A stretch of DNA of 64,000 nt, taken from positions 55,691,716-55,755,715 of the forward strand of contig CM060969.1 in assembly GCA_030765045.1 (NCBI GenBank), written 5' to 3'. The DNA is from Tenodera sinensis. Its lineage: Eukaryota; Arthropoda; Insecta; Mantodea; Mantidae. The position numbers and the translations under genes are program-made. The notes beneath the pieces are model-generated. The model ran no database searches. It saw nothing but the letters and a program-made list of their open reading frames with translations, and was not told the DNA's origin. Below are positions 63,999-64,000 of this stretch, one piece after another (within the stretch, counting starts at the first letter, position 1; each line of letters starts with the position of its first letter).

Positions 63999-64000
63999 GC

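Larger units (their letters stand above)
60403..64000 (-). mobile_element. Long jockey-like LINE with ORF1 and ORF2 remnants, running off the right edge
   Basis: The 3' end is marked on the plus strand by TTTTTTTTGTTATTCTTAAG at 60403, a minus-strand poly(A). The element then carries ORF2 (reverse transcriptase about 60573-62003, endonuclease about 62480-63073) and ORF1 (63100 to beyond 64000) in the canonical order. At least 3.6 kb is present. Many frameshifts make it non-autonomous. The right terminus lies outside the window, so no target duplication can be checked. Confidence 0.9.

Overview
This is eukaryotic genomic DNA: AT-rich, gene-poor and packed with decayed transposable elements, simple repeats and tRNA-derived SINEs. 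The mix (jockey-type and RTE-type LINEs, mariner and Tc1 transposases, hAT fossils, a Helitron helicase remnant, SINE heads reading 'GAGCGGTTCTAGGCGC') points to an arthropod, most likely an insect with a large genome. A polyneopteran (grasshopper, cricket, stick insect or cockroach type) is my best guess. That is inference; nothing here fixes the species. No complete host gene is visible. The best host candidate is a putative last exon at 17702-17911; a weaker exon-like stretch lies at 1004-1134.

Layout. 0-10 kb: a broken copy of a repeated arthropod protein family (1-560), a Tc1 fossil (2.1-3.1 kb), a MITE with about 30-bp inverted ends (3.4-3.8 kb), a BED-like fragment, a promoter-like block with CRE and TATA (5.7-6.2 kb), and an intact GC-rich LINE ORF1 followed by a 3' end and poly(A) but no ORF2 (7.4-8.9 kb). 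10-26 kb: many copies of one interspersed family (called family A here), the putative host exon, RNase H and Helitron helicase fossils, and several SINEs, two with clear target-site duplications. 26-46 kb: a 5'-truncated LINE, a second LINE RT with a C-terminal zinc finger, two hAT fossils and more family A. 46-55 kb: a Tc1 remnant, an internally deleted mariner, a mariner N-terminal remnant, SINEs and microsatellites. 55-64 kb: a jockey-like LINE nested in family A, two RTE fragments (one split by a SINE), and a long decayed jockey-like element running off the right edge on the minus strand.

Family A has at least 18 copies or fragments on both strands. Its head carries ACTTTCTCTACT and its tail the inverse AGTAGAGAAAGT. 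A simple-sequence tract sits at the same internal place in most copies, and two copies have a head-outward foldback layout. It explains much of the sequence that carries no protein similarity.

The elements do not form a functional pathway. The window is a stratified record of insertions, and several nested events can be read from target duplications. I saw no CRISPR array, rRNA gene, functional tRNA or new defence-like system. All family assignments come from reading translated motifs by eye; no database search was run.
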